Of a stretch of 64,000 nucleotides of DNA, positions 8,820-17,278 are shown in pieces. Both the position numbers and the translations under genes were made by a program. The DNA comes from Nitrospirota bacterium (GTDB lineage Bacteria > Nitrospirota > Thermodesulfovibrionia > Thermodesulfovibrionales > SM23-35), in assembly GCA_013388455.1 (NCBI GenBank), contig JACAFF010000030.1, positions 18,676-82,675 of the forward strand. The letters run 5' to 3'. Every line of letters begins with the position of its first letter. The first letter of the stretch is position 1. The notes beneath the pieces are model-generated. The model had not been told where the DNA came from. It did no database searches and was given only the letters and a program-made list of their open reading frames with translations.

Positions 8820-9908
8820 TTAAACATTTATCAATCTAAATTTTTCTGCTCTTAAATGGGCGATATGGCATAAATAGTCAACTGGTCTTTCCGGGTCACT
8901 ATTCTCAATTTGTGCCAACCCTGGACACTGTCCGCACAATGCAATCAAGTTACAATTCCTACACAGAGTATCCTGAGAGAATTTTGTTGAAAGAACATCT
9001 GGAATAAAGCTATGCCATGCCTCTTTGAAAGAACCTCTTTGCAGGTCATAGCTTGGGACACGAGACATCATACACACACTCAATTGGCCATAAGGATCGA
9101 TATGAAAGGTTTGAAGACCCGCTCCACACTGATAAAGATAATCTGAATTAAAAGGTATCCCCAAAAACTTTCTGCAAAATTTTTGCCATTCCTCCATTCT
9201 CTTTTCGTCTGCAAAGTCAAGGGCAACTATTTCATTAGGCGGTATGCGGAAATTGGCAGGCTTTTTATCACCATCTATCCTTAAATTTAAAACAGGGTCG
9301 AACCTGAAATCGATTCCTAAATCCTCAGCAAATTTTTTAATATCCCATATCTCATGCTTATTAATCGTCATCACCATTGTTTTAAGTTTTAAAGGTAATT
9401 TTCGTTCTATAAGCAAATCTATCCCATCCATGCATCGTTTATGTGATCCGCTTATACCCGTAACATTTTCATAGGTCTCTTGTGTTAAACCATATAATGT
9501 AATTTCAATAGAATGAGGTGGCCAGTCTGAAAGATAGTCTGCAATATAAGGTGTTAAGAGGGTTCCATTAGTAAATAAAGTAATAAGTACCCCTTTCTTT
9601 TTTGCATATGTATAAATATCGAGAAAATCATGACGAATTAAGGGTTCACCACCTGTAATTAATAACCATAAGCAACCTTCATCCACAATCTGGTCTAAAA
9701 TATTACAAATCTCTTTATAACTTAGTTCTTTATTTTTTGCTTTAATATCACTCGCGGGCAGATTAATATAACAATGAACGCATTTAAGATTACAGCGAGC
9801 AGTAATTTCTATGCTCCCATCAACGGGGATTCGTCGATTGGCTATTTTGTCAACAAGCCGATTACTGAATTCAGAGAGACTTCTTATGGGAATTACAGGA
9901 CATTCCAT
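8820..9908 (-). CDS. radical SAM/SPASM peptide-maturase
   Basis: A 362-aa radical SAM enzyme. CNLKCVHC near residue 38 provides the CxxxCxxC cluster that cleaves S-adenosylmethionine; TGGEPLIR follows as the SAM-binding GGEP motif. The C-terminal SPASM domain contains CGAG, CMMS and CRNCNLIALCGQCPG with a further Cys near the end, the auxiliary Fe-S cluster ligands. Such enzymes install thioether, C-C or epimer modifications on ribosomal peptides. It sits two bases after a PqqD-like gene and directly before a Cys-containing small peptide, the standard RiPP order. The exact chemistry cannot be predicted. Confidence 0.93.
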   Translation of the reverse strand: MECPVIPIRSLSEFSNRLVDKIANRRIPVDGSIEITARCNLKCVHCYINLPASDIKAKNKELSYKEICNILDQIVDEGCLWLLITGGEPLIRHDFLDIYTYAKKKGVLITLFTNGTLLTPYIADYLSDWPPHSIEITLYGLTQETYENVTGISGSHKRCMDGIDLLIERKLPLKLKTMVMTINKHEIWDIKKFAEDLGIDFRFDPVLNLRIDGDKKPANFRIPPNEIVALDFADEKRMEEWQKFCRKFLGIPFNSDYLYQCGAGLQTFHIDPYGQLSVCMMSRVPSYDLQRGSFKEAWHSFIPDVLSTKFSQDTLCRNCNLIALCGQCPGLAQIENSDPERPVDYLCHIAHLRAEKFRLINV

Positions 9909-9910
9909 AC

Positions 9911-10219
9911 TTATAATGCCCTAATAGCACCTATATGTTCTAATTGATTGATAAACTCGATGATATCTTTTTCCGCTACCTCAGGACTTACTTCAAATTC
10001 ATTTAATATTATATCTATTATTTCTGAAAGGCTTTTTTCTCCATCAACAAGTTCCCATATACGGCTACCAACTTCGTTCATAGTATAAATGCTATCTACT
10101 TCATCAGCTCTCTTTTTTATTGGCACTAAAATGAACTCTTCAGCGACCTTTCTGAAAACAACTGAAGAGTCTTTTGTGTAAAGTCTGTCGAGATTCGGGC
10201 CTGTATTCAATGTATTCAA
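9911..10219 (-). CDS. PqqD-like peptide chaperone (RiPP recognition element)
   Basis: A 102-aa protein fitting the PqqD fold: an N-terminal beta region FRKVAEEFILVPIKK, then YTMNEVGSRIWELVDGEKSL and a helical end with EVAEKDIIEFINQLEHIGAI. PqqD-like domains bind the leader peptide and present it to the radical SAM enzyme. It is the first gene of the cassette. The start is TTG 10219 or TTG 10210; an AGGA lies just upstream. A good promoter lies about 30-58 bases before it. Confidence 0.88.
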   Translation of the reverse strand: MNTLNTGPNLDRLYTKDSSVVFRKVAEEFILVPIKKRADEVDSIYTMNEVGSRIWELVDGEKSLSEIIDIILNEFEVSPEVAEKDIIEFINQLEHIGAIRAL

Positions 10220-10249
10220 TATTCCTGCCTTTTTAAAACTTATAAATAG

Positions 10250-10277
10250 ATTATAATTTAAAAGAGAAATTTTGCAA
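10250..10277 (-). promoter_or_regulatory. sigma70-type promoter of the RiPP-like cassette
   Basis: On the minus strand a TTGCAA -35 element (10277-10272) is separated by 16 bases from a consensus TATAAT (10255-10250), placing the transcript start near 10243 and a 5' leader of about 24 bases before the PqqD-like gene. It lies in the 62-base gap after the M48 protease gene, so the cassette can be transcribed independently. Confidence 0.6.
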
Positions 10278-10281
10278 ATAT

Positions 10282-11544
10282 TTAACTGCTTAATTTCGGG
10301 AAATTCTCGATTTCTTTTATTCTTTGAATTACCGGTGGATGTGAATAGTAAAAAGCTGCATAGAAAGGGTGAGGATGTAGGTTTGAAAGGTTATCTATTG
10401 AAAGTTTTATAAGGGCGCTTTTAAAAGCCTCTTTGTCACCTGTGAGCTTGCATGCAAACCTGTCTGCCTCTTTTTCAAAGCGTCTTGAAAAGTAATTGCT
10501 GATTGGAAGAAAAGGAAGCGATATAATGTTACCCATGAAACCGAGAAGAAGGACTTTTGTAAAGAAGGTCGCATTTTTAATCTGAAAAATATCTGTGAGA
10601 AAGTCAGCACTGAGAATTCTGAATGATAGATAGATAGCTATAAATGCTAATGTCTCTGATGCAACGATCATTTTCAGAACATGTTTTTTCTTCCAGTGAC
10701 CTGCTTCATGTGCCAGGATAGCAAGAATTTCATCGTGATTCATCTTTTCGAGAAGTGTATCGTAAAGTATTATTCTTTTAACTTTCCCTATACCTGTAAA
10801 ATATGCATTGGTGTGACGGCTTCTTTTAGAAGCATCCATTTTAAATACGCTGCTGACCCTTATGTTTATTTTTTTCATCAAATCTTTAATTCTGTCTTCA
10901 AGCACTTTCTCTTCTATAGGAGAAAATTTGTTGAAAAGTGGCTCTATGACATAAGGGGATATATACATAATGAATAGACTGTAAATGAGGAAAAAAATCC
11001 ATAACCAGAACCACCAGATAGTCGGGCTTAATTGTATCAGCAGAAATCCTATAAAAAGGAGTATGCCAGTAATAACTGTAGAAAGTAATATGGATTTTAG
11101 AAAATCGGCAAACCATAACTTGATCGTCATGGTATTAAATCCGTATTTATTCTCAATTCTGAAAATATTATAGAGACTGAAAGGTATAGTGAGAAGAGTA
11201 TTAGCATAGCTCAAGAATAGAAAGAAAAAAACACCTGATAAAATAAAACTGAAATTAAATGATGAAATCCAATCGTCATATATATTTAAAAGACCACCGA
11301 AAATAAAGATAATTGTAACTGCATTGCCGAAGATTGAAGAAATAAAACTGAATTTTGTTTTTTCAATTTCATATGCACGCATCTTCTGAACATGAGATTC
11401 ATTTATTTTCCCCTTGAATACATCAGGAATGATTGAACCAAATCTTTTCATATACCCGAGATTTAAAAATTGCAGAGTATATTCAAAAGTTTCCTTCAAG
11501 ATATAGATTATGAGTATGAGGTAAATATTTTCTATAGCTATCAT
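10282..11544 (-). CDS. Ste24/CAAX-protease-1-like M48 metallopeptidase
   Basis: A 420-aa integral membrane zinc protease. HEAGH in LAHEAGHWKKKH is the HExxH zinc motif, FEKEADRFAC provides the third ligand Glu, and the N-terminal region with FTKRFG-like and YANTLLTIPFSLY blocks plus several membrane helices matches the M48 N-terminal domain of Ste24. Bacterial members are thought to take part in membrane protein or lipoprotein quality control, since true prenylated substrates are absent. Start at ATG 11544. Divergent from the CNT transporter across a 105-base gap. Confidence 0.9.
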   Translation of the reverse strand: MIAIENIYLILIIYILKETFEYTLQFLNLGYMKRFGSIIPDVFKGKINESHVQKMRAYEIEKTKFSFISSIFGNAVTIIFIFGGLLNIYDDWISSFNFSFILSGVFFFLFLSYANTLLTIPFSLYNIFRIENKYGFNTMTIKLWFADFLKSILLSTVITGILLFIGFLLIQLSPTIWWFWLWIFFLIYSLFIMYISPYVIEPLFNKFSPIEEKVLEDRIKDLMKKINIRVSSVFKMDASKRSRHTNAYFTGIGKVKRIILYDTLLEKMNHDEILAILAHEAGHWKKKHVLKMIVASETLAFIAIYLSFRILSADFLTDIFQIKNATFFTKVLLLGFMGNIISLPFLPISNYFSRRFEKEADRFACKLTGDKEAFKSALIKLSIDNLSNLHPHPFYAAFYYSHPPVIQRIKEIENFPKLSS

Positions 11545-11652
11545 TTATAATACCTTCTGGAGAATATATCATAATTTTTAAATTCGGGGGAATGCATTCA
11601 TTGTTATAGAGACAGGAAGATGGGCAACCGAATTTTCTAAAAGGAGTATTTG

Positions 11653-12957
11653 TTGGCTAACCTTATAAGTTTCGGGGGAATATTTATTCTCCTTTTTGTA
11701 GCATGGCTTTTTTCTGCGAATAAGAAGATAATCAATTGGCGGGTTATAATATGGGGCATTATTCTACAACTCGTAATAGCCCTTTTTATCTTTGTTGTTC
11801 CGACAGGATCGAAATTATTTCTATTAGTTAATGATGTTGTAGTAAAAATCCTTGATAGCGCAACTGCAGGGACAAAATTTCTATTCGGGAGGCTTGCTCT
11901 TCCTCCGGGAACAAAGAATGAAGCAGGAGAAGAATCATTAGGTTTTTTCCTGGCGTTTCAGGCTTTACCTACAATTGTATTCTTCGCAAGTTTTATGGCA
12001 CTTCTATATCATGTTGGAATTATGCCAAGATTGATAAAGCTTTTTTCGAGAATATTCACAAGACTTTTAAGGATTAGCGGGGCAGAATCACTTAGTGTTT
12101 CCAGTAATATATTTGTAGGGGTAGAGGCGAATATGACCATTCTTCCTTATTTAACAACTATGACGCGATCAGAGTTCTGTACTATCCTTGCTGCTGGAAT
12201 GGCCACGACTGCATCGAATGTCCTTGCACTTTATGTCTTCTTACTTCATGAGCGGTTTCCGACTATAGCAGGGCATCTTGTCTCTGCCTCTTTCCTTTCG
12301 GCTATCGGGGCAATCGTTATGTCTAAGCTTATTATGCCAGAGACAGAAAAGCCTGAAACTCTGGGTTTAAAGGTCGAGCCTCATTTTGAAAAAAAATCAT
12401 CACTGATAGAGGCTGTGATAGAGGGGGCAAATGATGGAGTTAAGATGGTAATCGGTATCATGGCTTTACTTCTTTCTTTTCTCGGATTGGTAGCACTTGC
12501 TGATTTTATACTTTCAGCGGTAGGAATGAAATTAAATGCTTTTTTAGGAATAACAATAGACTGGTCATTAAAAGGATTACTCGGATATGTTTTTTATCCT
12601 TTTGTACTGATAATAGGTGTTCCTGTAGCAGATGCATTTGAGATAGCAAAATTGATAGGCGAAAGAGCTATCTTGACAGAAGTTAAGGCGTATCAGGACT
12701 TAGCATTGATGCTTTCAACTGATACACTGAAAGATCCTCGTTCATCAGTCCTTGCAGCATATGCCCTGAATGGGTTTGCTCATGTCGCCTCGCTTGCTAT
12801 TTTTATAGGAGGCACTGCTGCATTAGCTCCTTCAAGGGTAAAAGATATTTCCAGTATTGGGTTCAGAGCGCTTGTAGCAGCAACGCTTGCTTCACTTATG
12901 ACAGCATCAGTAGCAGGAACTTTCTATACACAGAGTTCTATATTATTGGGTAAATGA
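11653..12957 (+). CDS. CNT-family nucleoside transporter (NupC-like)
   Basis: A polytopic inner-membrane cation-coupled nucleoside importer. The gate region SVSSNIFVGVEANMTILPYL, then TTMTRSEFCTILAAGMATTASNV and, near the end, ALNGFAHVASLAIFIGG, are the conserved substrate-binding blocks of the concentrative nucleoside transporter family; residues Q/N-E and F-x-N/S in these blocks bind ribose and base. Two adjacent TTG codons at 11650 and 11653 can start it; AAAGGAG at 11639-11645 favours the second with seven-base spacing. It converges on the phosphatase gene with a four-base gap. Confidence 0.88.
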   Translation: MANLISFGGIFILLFVAWLFSANKKIINWRVIIWGIILQLVIALFIFVVPTGSKLFLLVNDVVVKILDSATAGTKFLFGRLALPPGTKNEAGEESLGFFLAFQALPTIVFFASFMALLYHVGIMPRLIKLFSRIFTRLLRISGAESLSVSSNIFVGVEANMTILPYLTTMTRSEFCTILAAGMATTASNVLALYVFLLHERFPTIAGHLVSASFLSAIGAIVMSKLIMPETEKPETLGLKVEPHFEKKSSLIEAVIEGANDGVKMVIGIMALLLSFLGLVALADFILSAVGMKLNAFLGITIDWSLKGLLGYVFYPFVLIIGVPVADAFEIAKLIGERAILTEVKAYQDLALMLSTDTLKDPRSSVLAAYALNGFAHVASLAIFIGGTAALAPSRVKDISSIGFRALVAATLASLMTASVAGTFYTQSSILLGK

Positions 12958-12961
12958 TTTT

Positions 12962-13744
12962 TCAGCCTTTTAAAATGTTCAATGCCCTGTTATGGAGATT
13001 ACTATTTCCAGACACAAGAAGGGATGTAGATTTTTTTAGGCTTATTTCTATCGAGTCGATGGGATTGCCTTTTACATCAGAATAAATGCCACCTGCCTCT
13101 TTTGCTATTAGCAGCCCTGCTGCAAAATCAAAACTCCTTGAAGGTGATGGAGTTAAAAAAACACTGATTGCCCCGCTTGCAAGGTATGATATGTCGAGAG
13201 CTGTTGCACCAAGGCATCTTGTTTTTCTTGATTTCCCAAGTAAAGGCATTATCTGAGGAATGTCCTTTTGAGGGTTCTGTGCTTCGTATGCTATTAAATA
13301 AAACTCATCATCTTGCTGAGATACTATCCTCATCCCATTTAAAAAAGCTCCTTTATTCTTCTCTGCCCAGAACTCCTCACCATTTACGAGATTTATCACA
13401 TATGCAAGTATGGTATTACCTATCGTATCGCCATCTGCTATAGCTATAGAAGTGCAATAAAATGGGATACCAGAGATTGCATTTTTACTGCCATCAATTG
13501 GATCTATTAAAACTTTCTTACCTCCACCTCTTAAATATCTTATACCTATCTCTTCAGATACAATAGTAAGAGCCTCACCTGTCTCCTCAAGATATGAAAC
13601 GATGATGTTCTCAGCAATCTTATCAACGGCATAGGTCTTGTCACCTGATGCCCCAATCCCGATAGGTTTTTTGTTTTTCTGCCTTACTGAAGGTAGTTCT
13701 TTTAGAAGATTTTTCCCGATTGACCTCAGTATTTCAAGATTCAT
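12962..13744 (-). CDS. inositol monophosphatase / archaeal-type FBPase family protein
   Basis: A Mg2+-dependent sugar-phosphate phosphatase of 260 aa. VSEEIGIR carries the first acidic metal ligand, IDPIDGSKNAISGIP is the DPxDGT/S block with the remaining ligands, and SFDFAAGLLIAKEAGG is the second signature with its Asp. The sequence is closer to the archaeal MJ0109-like bifunctional FBPase/IMPase (Ser in place of Thr in the DG(T/S) motif) than to E. coli SuhB, but this is a judgement by eye. It has its own start region facing the heme operon. Confidence 0.88.
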   Translation of the reverse strand: MNLEILRSIGKNLLKELPSVRQKNKKPIGIGASGDKTYAVDKIAENIIVSYLEETGEALTIVSEEIGIRYLRGGGKKVLIDPIDGSKNAISGIPFYCTSIAIADGDTIGNTILAYVINLVNGEEFWAEKNKGAFLNGMRIVSQQDDEFYLIAYEAQNPQKDIPQIMPLLGKSRKTRCLGATALDISYLASGAISVFLTPSPSRSFDFAAGLLIAKEAGGIYSDVKGNPIDSIEISLKKSTSLLVSGNSNLHNRALNILKG

Positions 13745-13793
13745 TATGACTATTATTTTACTTCAAATGTGTAGTTCTTGTCGTAAAATTCGT

Positions 13794-13953
13794 CTCGTGA
13801 ATATATTTCTACTTACAAAGGTGTTGCTGTTCGATCTTTTAACCTTGCTACAGGGTTATCAAATTAGTCCCGTCCCCTCAAGGGATGGGAGATTTAAGGA
13901 TACCCTGCGGTCTCTGTCTGCAGCAGGAAGGGTTAATTGAGTTTTCAAACGAG
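13794..13953 (+). ncRNA. candidate rod-shaped structured RNA upstream of the heme operon
   Basis: The 238-base gap holds nested inverted repeats: a 9-bp stem TCCCGTCCC/GGGATGGGA (13867-13890) inside CAGGGT/ACCCTG (13851-13856 with 13911-13916), inside TTAACC/GGTTAA (about 13839 and 13931), possibly closed by CTCGT/ACGAG (13794-13798 with 13949-13953). This gives a rod of about 100-160 nt with interior loops and a 3' side hairpin CTGC/GCAG. The architecture is reminiscent of 6S RNA, or it could be a leader of the downstream gene. No known riboswitch core was recognised, and the strand is assigned only from the downstream genes. Confidence 0.35.
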
Positions 13954-13982
13954 TATGGTGTAATATTTTATTTAATAATAAA

Positions 13983-14159
13983 ATGGAAATCAGGAAAAAG
14001 ATAGAAGAAGAAATAAAAAGTTATGCTGTAAATGGAAGAATCGCTTGCCCTGTTGCACGAAAGATTGCTGAGAAATTATCAGTTTCTTACAGAGAAGTTG
14101 GAAGAGTAGCAGACGAGCTTAAGATAAAAATTACGAGTTGTGATCTTGGTTGCTTCTGA
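13983..14159 (+). CDS. small conserved-looking protein ahead of ccsA-hemA
   Basis: A 58-aa ORF from ATG 13983, too short for routine ORF cut-offs. The sequence is mostly helical and winged-helix-like: GRIACPVARKIAEKLSVS, YREVGRVADELKIKI, ending TSCDLGCF. I recall similar short proteins ending in LGCF in deltaproteobacterial and Nitrospirota genomes but cannot verify a family. It ends TGATG, its stop overlapping the ATG of ccsA, strong evidence for real translation and coupling. The helix-turn-helix-like pattern with Cys22, Cys53 and Cys57 could suggest a metal- or redox-sensing regulator; that is speculation. Confidence 0.7.
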   Translation: MEIRKKIEEEIKSYAVNGRIACPVARKIAEKLSVSYREVGRVADELKIKITSCDLGCF

Positions 14160-14974
14160 TGGAGGTAATTTTATTTGAGCTGGCACTGACCTTTTATTTT
14201 GCTGCAACTATTATAAGTATTACCGAGCTTTTCAAAAGCTCCAAAATTACCTCAAAGCTGATTATTTTATTAGCCGGAATCGGTTTTATTCTTCACACGA
14301 TAAATATTATTTATCGTTATGGGATTAGTGGTTATATTCCTATTACCAATCCTCATGAAGCGACATCATTTTTTACCTGGTGTATCGTTGTGCTTTTTTT
14401 TATTTTAGAATTCCGTTATAAAGTCGCTCTTTTGTCTTCGTTTATTATGCCTATTGTATTTCTTCTGATGATTTCATCATCTATGATGTCGCGTGAAATA
14501 AAACCATTAGCTCCTGTTTTGCAGAGTTATTGGCTCGGAATACATACTTTCTTAGCCTTTCTCGGGAATGCTGCTTTTGCTATGTCTTTTGGAATTGGTT
14601 TCATGTATCTTGTTCAGGAACATTATGTCAAATCAAAGAGACTTGGGGGTTTATTCGAGAGACTCCCAAGTCTTCAAACACTCGATGAAATGAATTACCG
14701 TTTGATAACATTCGGATTTCCTCTCTTCTCACTTGCAATTATTACCGGTGCTCTATGGGCTGAAACTGCATGGGGAAGATACTGGAACTGGGATCCGCGA
14801 GAAGTCTGGTCATTAATCACCTGGTTTATTTATGCAATTGTTCTTCATGCAAGGCTTGTTGCTGGATGGAGAGGGAAAAGGGCTGCTGTGTTATCGATTA
14901 TTGGATTTATAACTATTCTGATAGCCTTCTTTGGTATTAAATTGCTCAAGAGAGGTCTCCACGTTTTCCTATGA
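14159..14974 (+). CDS. ccsA: CcsA/ResC/HemX-like cytochrome c assembly protein
   Basis: About 271 aa, eight predicted membrane helices. The tryptophan-rich heme-handling motif appears as WGRYWNWDPREVW near residue 205, with flanking histidines (HTINI, IHTFLAFLGN, LHARL) in the pattern of CcmC/CcsA proteins that present heme for cytochrome c maturation. Its position directly before hemA also fits HemX, a membrane protein that modulates HemA levels. The frame opens at TTG 14150, but ATG 14159 overlaps the preceding small gene's stop and is preferred. The end overlaps hemA by ATGA. Confidence 0.88.
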   Translation: MEVILFELALTFYFAATIISITELFKSSKITSKLIILLAGIGFILHTINIIYRYGISGYIPITNPHEATSFFTWCIVVLFFILEFRYKVALLSSFIMPIVFLLMISSSMMSREIKPLAPVLQSYWLGIHTFLAFLGNAAFAMSFGIGFMYLVQEHYVKSKRLGGLFERLPSLQTLDEMNYRLITFGFPLFSLAIITGALWAETAWGRYWNWDPREVWSLITWFIYAIVLHARLVAGWRGKRAAVLSIIGFITILIAFFGIKLLKRGLHVFL

Positions 14975-16248
14975 AAGCGCTTGTTATAGGACTGAATCAT
15001 AAGACTGCTGACGTTAATGTCAGAGAAAAGTTTGCTTTTAGCGGGCCAAAACTTGAACAAGGATTGTTAGCTCTAAAAGAATTGCCCGAGGTGCAGGAGG
15101 CTATTATATTATCTACATGTAACAGGGTGGAACTATATGCAAATGTAAAAGATACTCAGAAGGCTTCTGAATCTATAAAGACATTTCTTTCAAGATTCCA
15201 TAATATTGAGAGGAATGCGCTGGAGAATGCTTTGTATATATATGAAGATATTAATGCCGCCAGACATGTTTTCAGGGTTGCATCAAGTCTTGATTCTATG
15301 GTAATTGGCGAACCACAAATACTCGGTCAATTGAAGGATGCATTCGAAATTGCGCTTGAAAAAAAGACCACAGGCATACTACTCAATAAACTAATGAAAA
15401 AGGCTATTTCAGTTGCCAAGAGGGTGCGGACAGAAACAAGAATTGCTGAAAATGCTGTATCAATCAGTTTTGCTGCCGTAGAACTTGCGAAGAAGATTTT
15501 TACTGATCTCTCAAAGAAGATTTTCATGCTCTTAGGGGCAGGTGAAATGGCTGAGCTTGCAGCAAAGCATCTGATTACGACTGGTGTTAAAGAAGTTCTG
15601 GTTTCAAACAGGACTTATGAGCGTGCATGTGATCTTGCAAATGAATTAAAAGGAAGAGCAGTTAAATTTGAAGAATTTATTAATGAAATGCTACGAACAG
15701 ATATTGTAATCTGTTCGACTGGTGCACCAAATTACATATTAACCAAAAGTCAGATGCAGAAAGTGATGAAGGAAAGAAAGCAGAAGCAGGTATTTATTAT
15801 TGATATTTCAGTCCCGAGAAATATAGACCCTGAGATAAATAAGATTGATAATGTTTACCTTTATAACATAGATGACCTGCAAGAGGTTGTTGATACAAAT
15901 CTCTTTGAAAGAAAAAAAGAGGCAGAAAAAGCAGAGAGGATTGTAGATGAAGAAGTAGAGACATTTTTGAAGTGGCAGTTGTCACTTGATTCTGTTCCGA
16001 CTATCAAAGCTTTACGTGAAAAGGCAGAAGAAATAAAGAAAGAAGAGTTAATCAAACTTTTAAATAAACTCCCTGGGATCGGGGAAAAAGAAAAAGAGGC
16101 TATTGAATACATGGCGAATGCAATTGTAAATAAGCTCATTCATCCACCTACTGCTGCTCTAAAAGAAAGTTTGGAGGATAAGGAGCTCCTATCAGCAGTA
16201 ATAAAGAAACTCTATGGCATTAATGGTGAAATGAGTGAAAAGGAATAA
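14971..16248 (+). CDS. hemA: glutamyl-tRNA reductase
   Basis: First committed step of C5 tetrapyrrole synthesis: NADPH-dependent reduction of glutamyl-tRNA to glutamate-1-semialdehyde. STCNRVELYA contains the catalytic Cys (near residue 50), GEPQILGQLKDAF is the family signature, and LGAGEMAELAAKHL is the NADPH-binding loop. The 425-aa length and C-terminal dimerisation helix region are typical. It overlaps ccsA by four bases and hemC by 14, forming the operon that supplies heme and siroheme for sulfur respiration and cytochromes. Confidence 0.96.
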   Translation: MKALVIGLNHKTADVNVREKFAFSGPKLEQGLLALKELPEVQEAIILSTCNRVELYANVKDTQKASESIKTFLSRFHNIERNALENALYIYEDINAARHVFRVASSLDSMVIGEPQILGQLKDAFEIALEKKTTGILLNKLMKKAISVAKRVRTETRIAENAVSISFAAVELAKKIFTDLSKKIFMLLGAGEMAELAAKHLITTGVKEVLVSNRTYERACDLANELKGRAVKFEEFINEMLRTDIVICSTGAPNYILTKSQMQKVMKERKQKQVFIIDISVPRNIDPEINKIDNVYLYNIDDLQEVVDTNLFERKKEAEKAERIVDEEVETFLKWQLSLDSVPTIKALREKAEEIKKEELIKLLNKLPGIGEKEKEAIEYMANAIVNKLIHPPTAALKESLEDKELLSAVIKKLYGINGEMSEKE

Positions 16249-17254
16249 GATACGTATTGGCACACGAGGCAGTAAACTTGCTGTCTGGCAAGCTGAATGG
16301 GTTAAAACAAAGTTGAAAAGATTTTATCCAGATCTGGATATTGAGCTCATTAAAATTAAAACAACAGGTGATAAGATTTTAGACGTTCCTCTTGCAAAAG
16401 TCGGAGGAAAAGGATTATTTGTCAAAGAGATTGAAGAATCACTTCTGCGAAACAGGGTTGATATCGCTGTGCACAGTATGAAAGATGTGCCTACAGATTT
16501 TCCTGATGGGCTTCATCTGCCAGTTATTTGTAAAAGAGAAGACCCCAGGGATGCTTTAATAATAAGTCAGAGATTAAAAATAAAGAGCATAGAATTAAAG
16601 CCACAATTCCCCGCATCTCTAATTTTTAGCTTACCCGAAAATGCAAGAATAGGTACAAGTAGTCTCAGGAGATCATGCCAACTTCTCCATATCAGACCTG
16701 ATTTCAGGATAGAACATTTGAGAGGAAATCTCGATACAAGACTTAGAAAACTGGATGAAGGTCAATATGATGCCATAATATTAGCAGCAGCAGGTGTTGT
16801 CAGACTTGGACTCAAACAAAGGATTTCTGAAGTCCTCCCATTTGAGATAAGCCTTCCAGCTATTGGTCAGGGAGCAATAGGGATAGAATGCAGAATTGAG
16901 GATGAATTTATTAATAATGTTATTCTGCCTCTTAATCATCAAGAGAGTTCCGCCTGTATAATGGCGGAGAGGGCTTTTTTAAAAAAATTAGAGGGAGGAT
17001 GTCAAGTGCCCATAGCAGCATTTGCAAGAATCATAACACCACTTAATGATAATTATACAGCGGTAAAAAATGAAAGGGTTGAGTCAAGACTAATTGTTAT
17101 GGATGGATTCGTCGGTAGTATTACAGGTGACACAATTATCAGAGAAAGTATAAATGGTGTAGTGGAGAATGCTGAAAAATTAGGAATTCAACTTGCAGAA
17201 AATATTATTTTGCATGGTGCAAAAAAAATCTTGGATGAAATTTACGGTAGATAA
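16235..17254 (+). CDS. hemC: porphobilinogen deaminase (hydroxymethylbilane synthase)
   Basis: Condenses four porphobilinogens to hydroxymethylbilane. Visible motifs: RIGTRGSKLAVWQ at the N-terminus, VHSMKDVPT, RRSCQLLH and RGNLDTRLRKLDEGQYDA for cofactor and substrate arginines, and EGGCQVPIAAFA with the Cys that carries the dipyrromethane cofactor. At 339 aa it is longer than the usual ~310; a segment near residues 110-130 (between AL-IISQRL and NARIGTSS) looks like an insertion. Start is GTG 16235, within the end of hemA. Confidence 0.95.
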   Translation: MKRNKIRIGTRGSKLAVWQAEWVKTKLKRFYPDLDIELIKIKTTGDKILDVPLAKVGGKGLFVKEIEESLLRNRVDIAVHSMKDVPTDFPDGLHLPVICKREDPRDALIISQRLKIKSIELKPQFPASLIFSLPENARIGTSSLRRSCQLLHIRPDFRIEHLRGNLDTRLRKLDEGQYDAIILAAAGVVRLGLKQRISEVLPFEISLPAIGQGAIGIECRIEDEFINNVILPLNHQESSACIMAERAFLKKLEGGCQVPIAAFARIITPLNDNYTAVKNERVESRLIVMDGFVGSITGDTIIRESINGVVENAEKLGIQLAENIILHGAKKILDEIYGR

Positions 17255-17278
17255 AGAATCTCTGGTGAATACTGATAA

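Noticed and set aside
13638..13940. 100-aa plus-strand ORF across the IMPase gene and the structured region
   Set aside because: It lies largely antisense to a convincing phosphatase gene, has no recognisable motif and no good ribosome-binding site.
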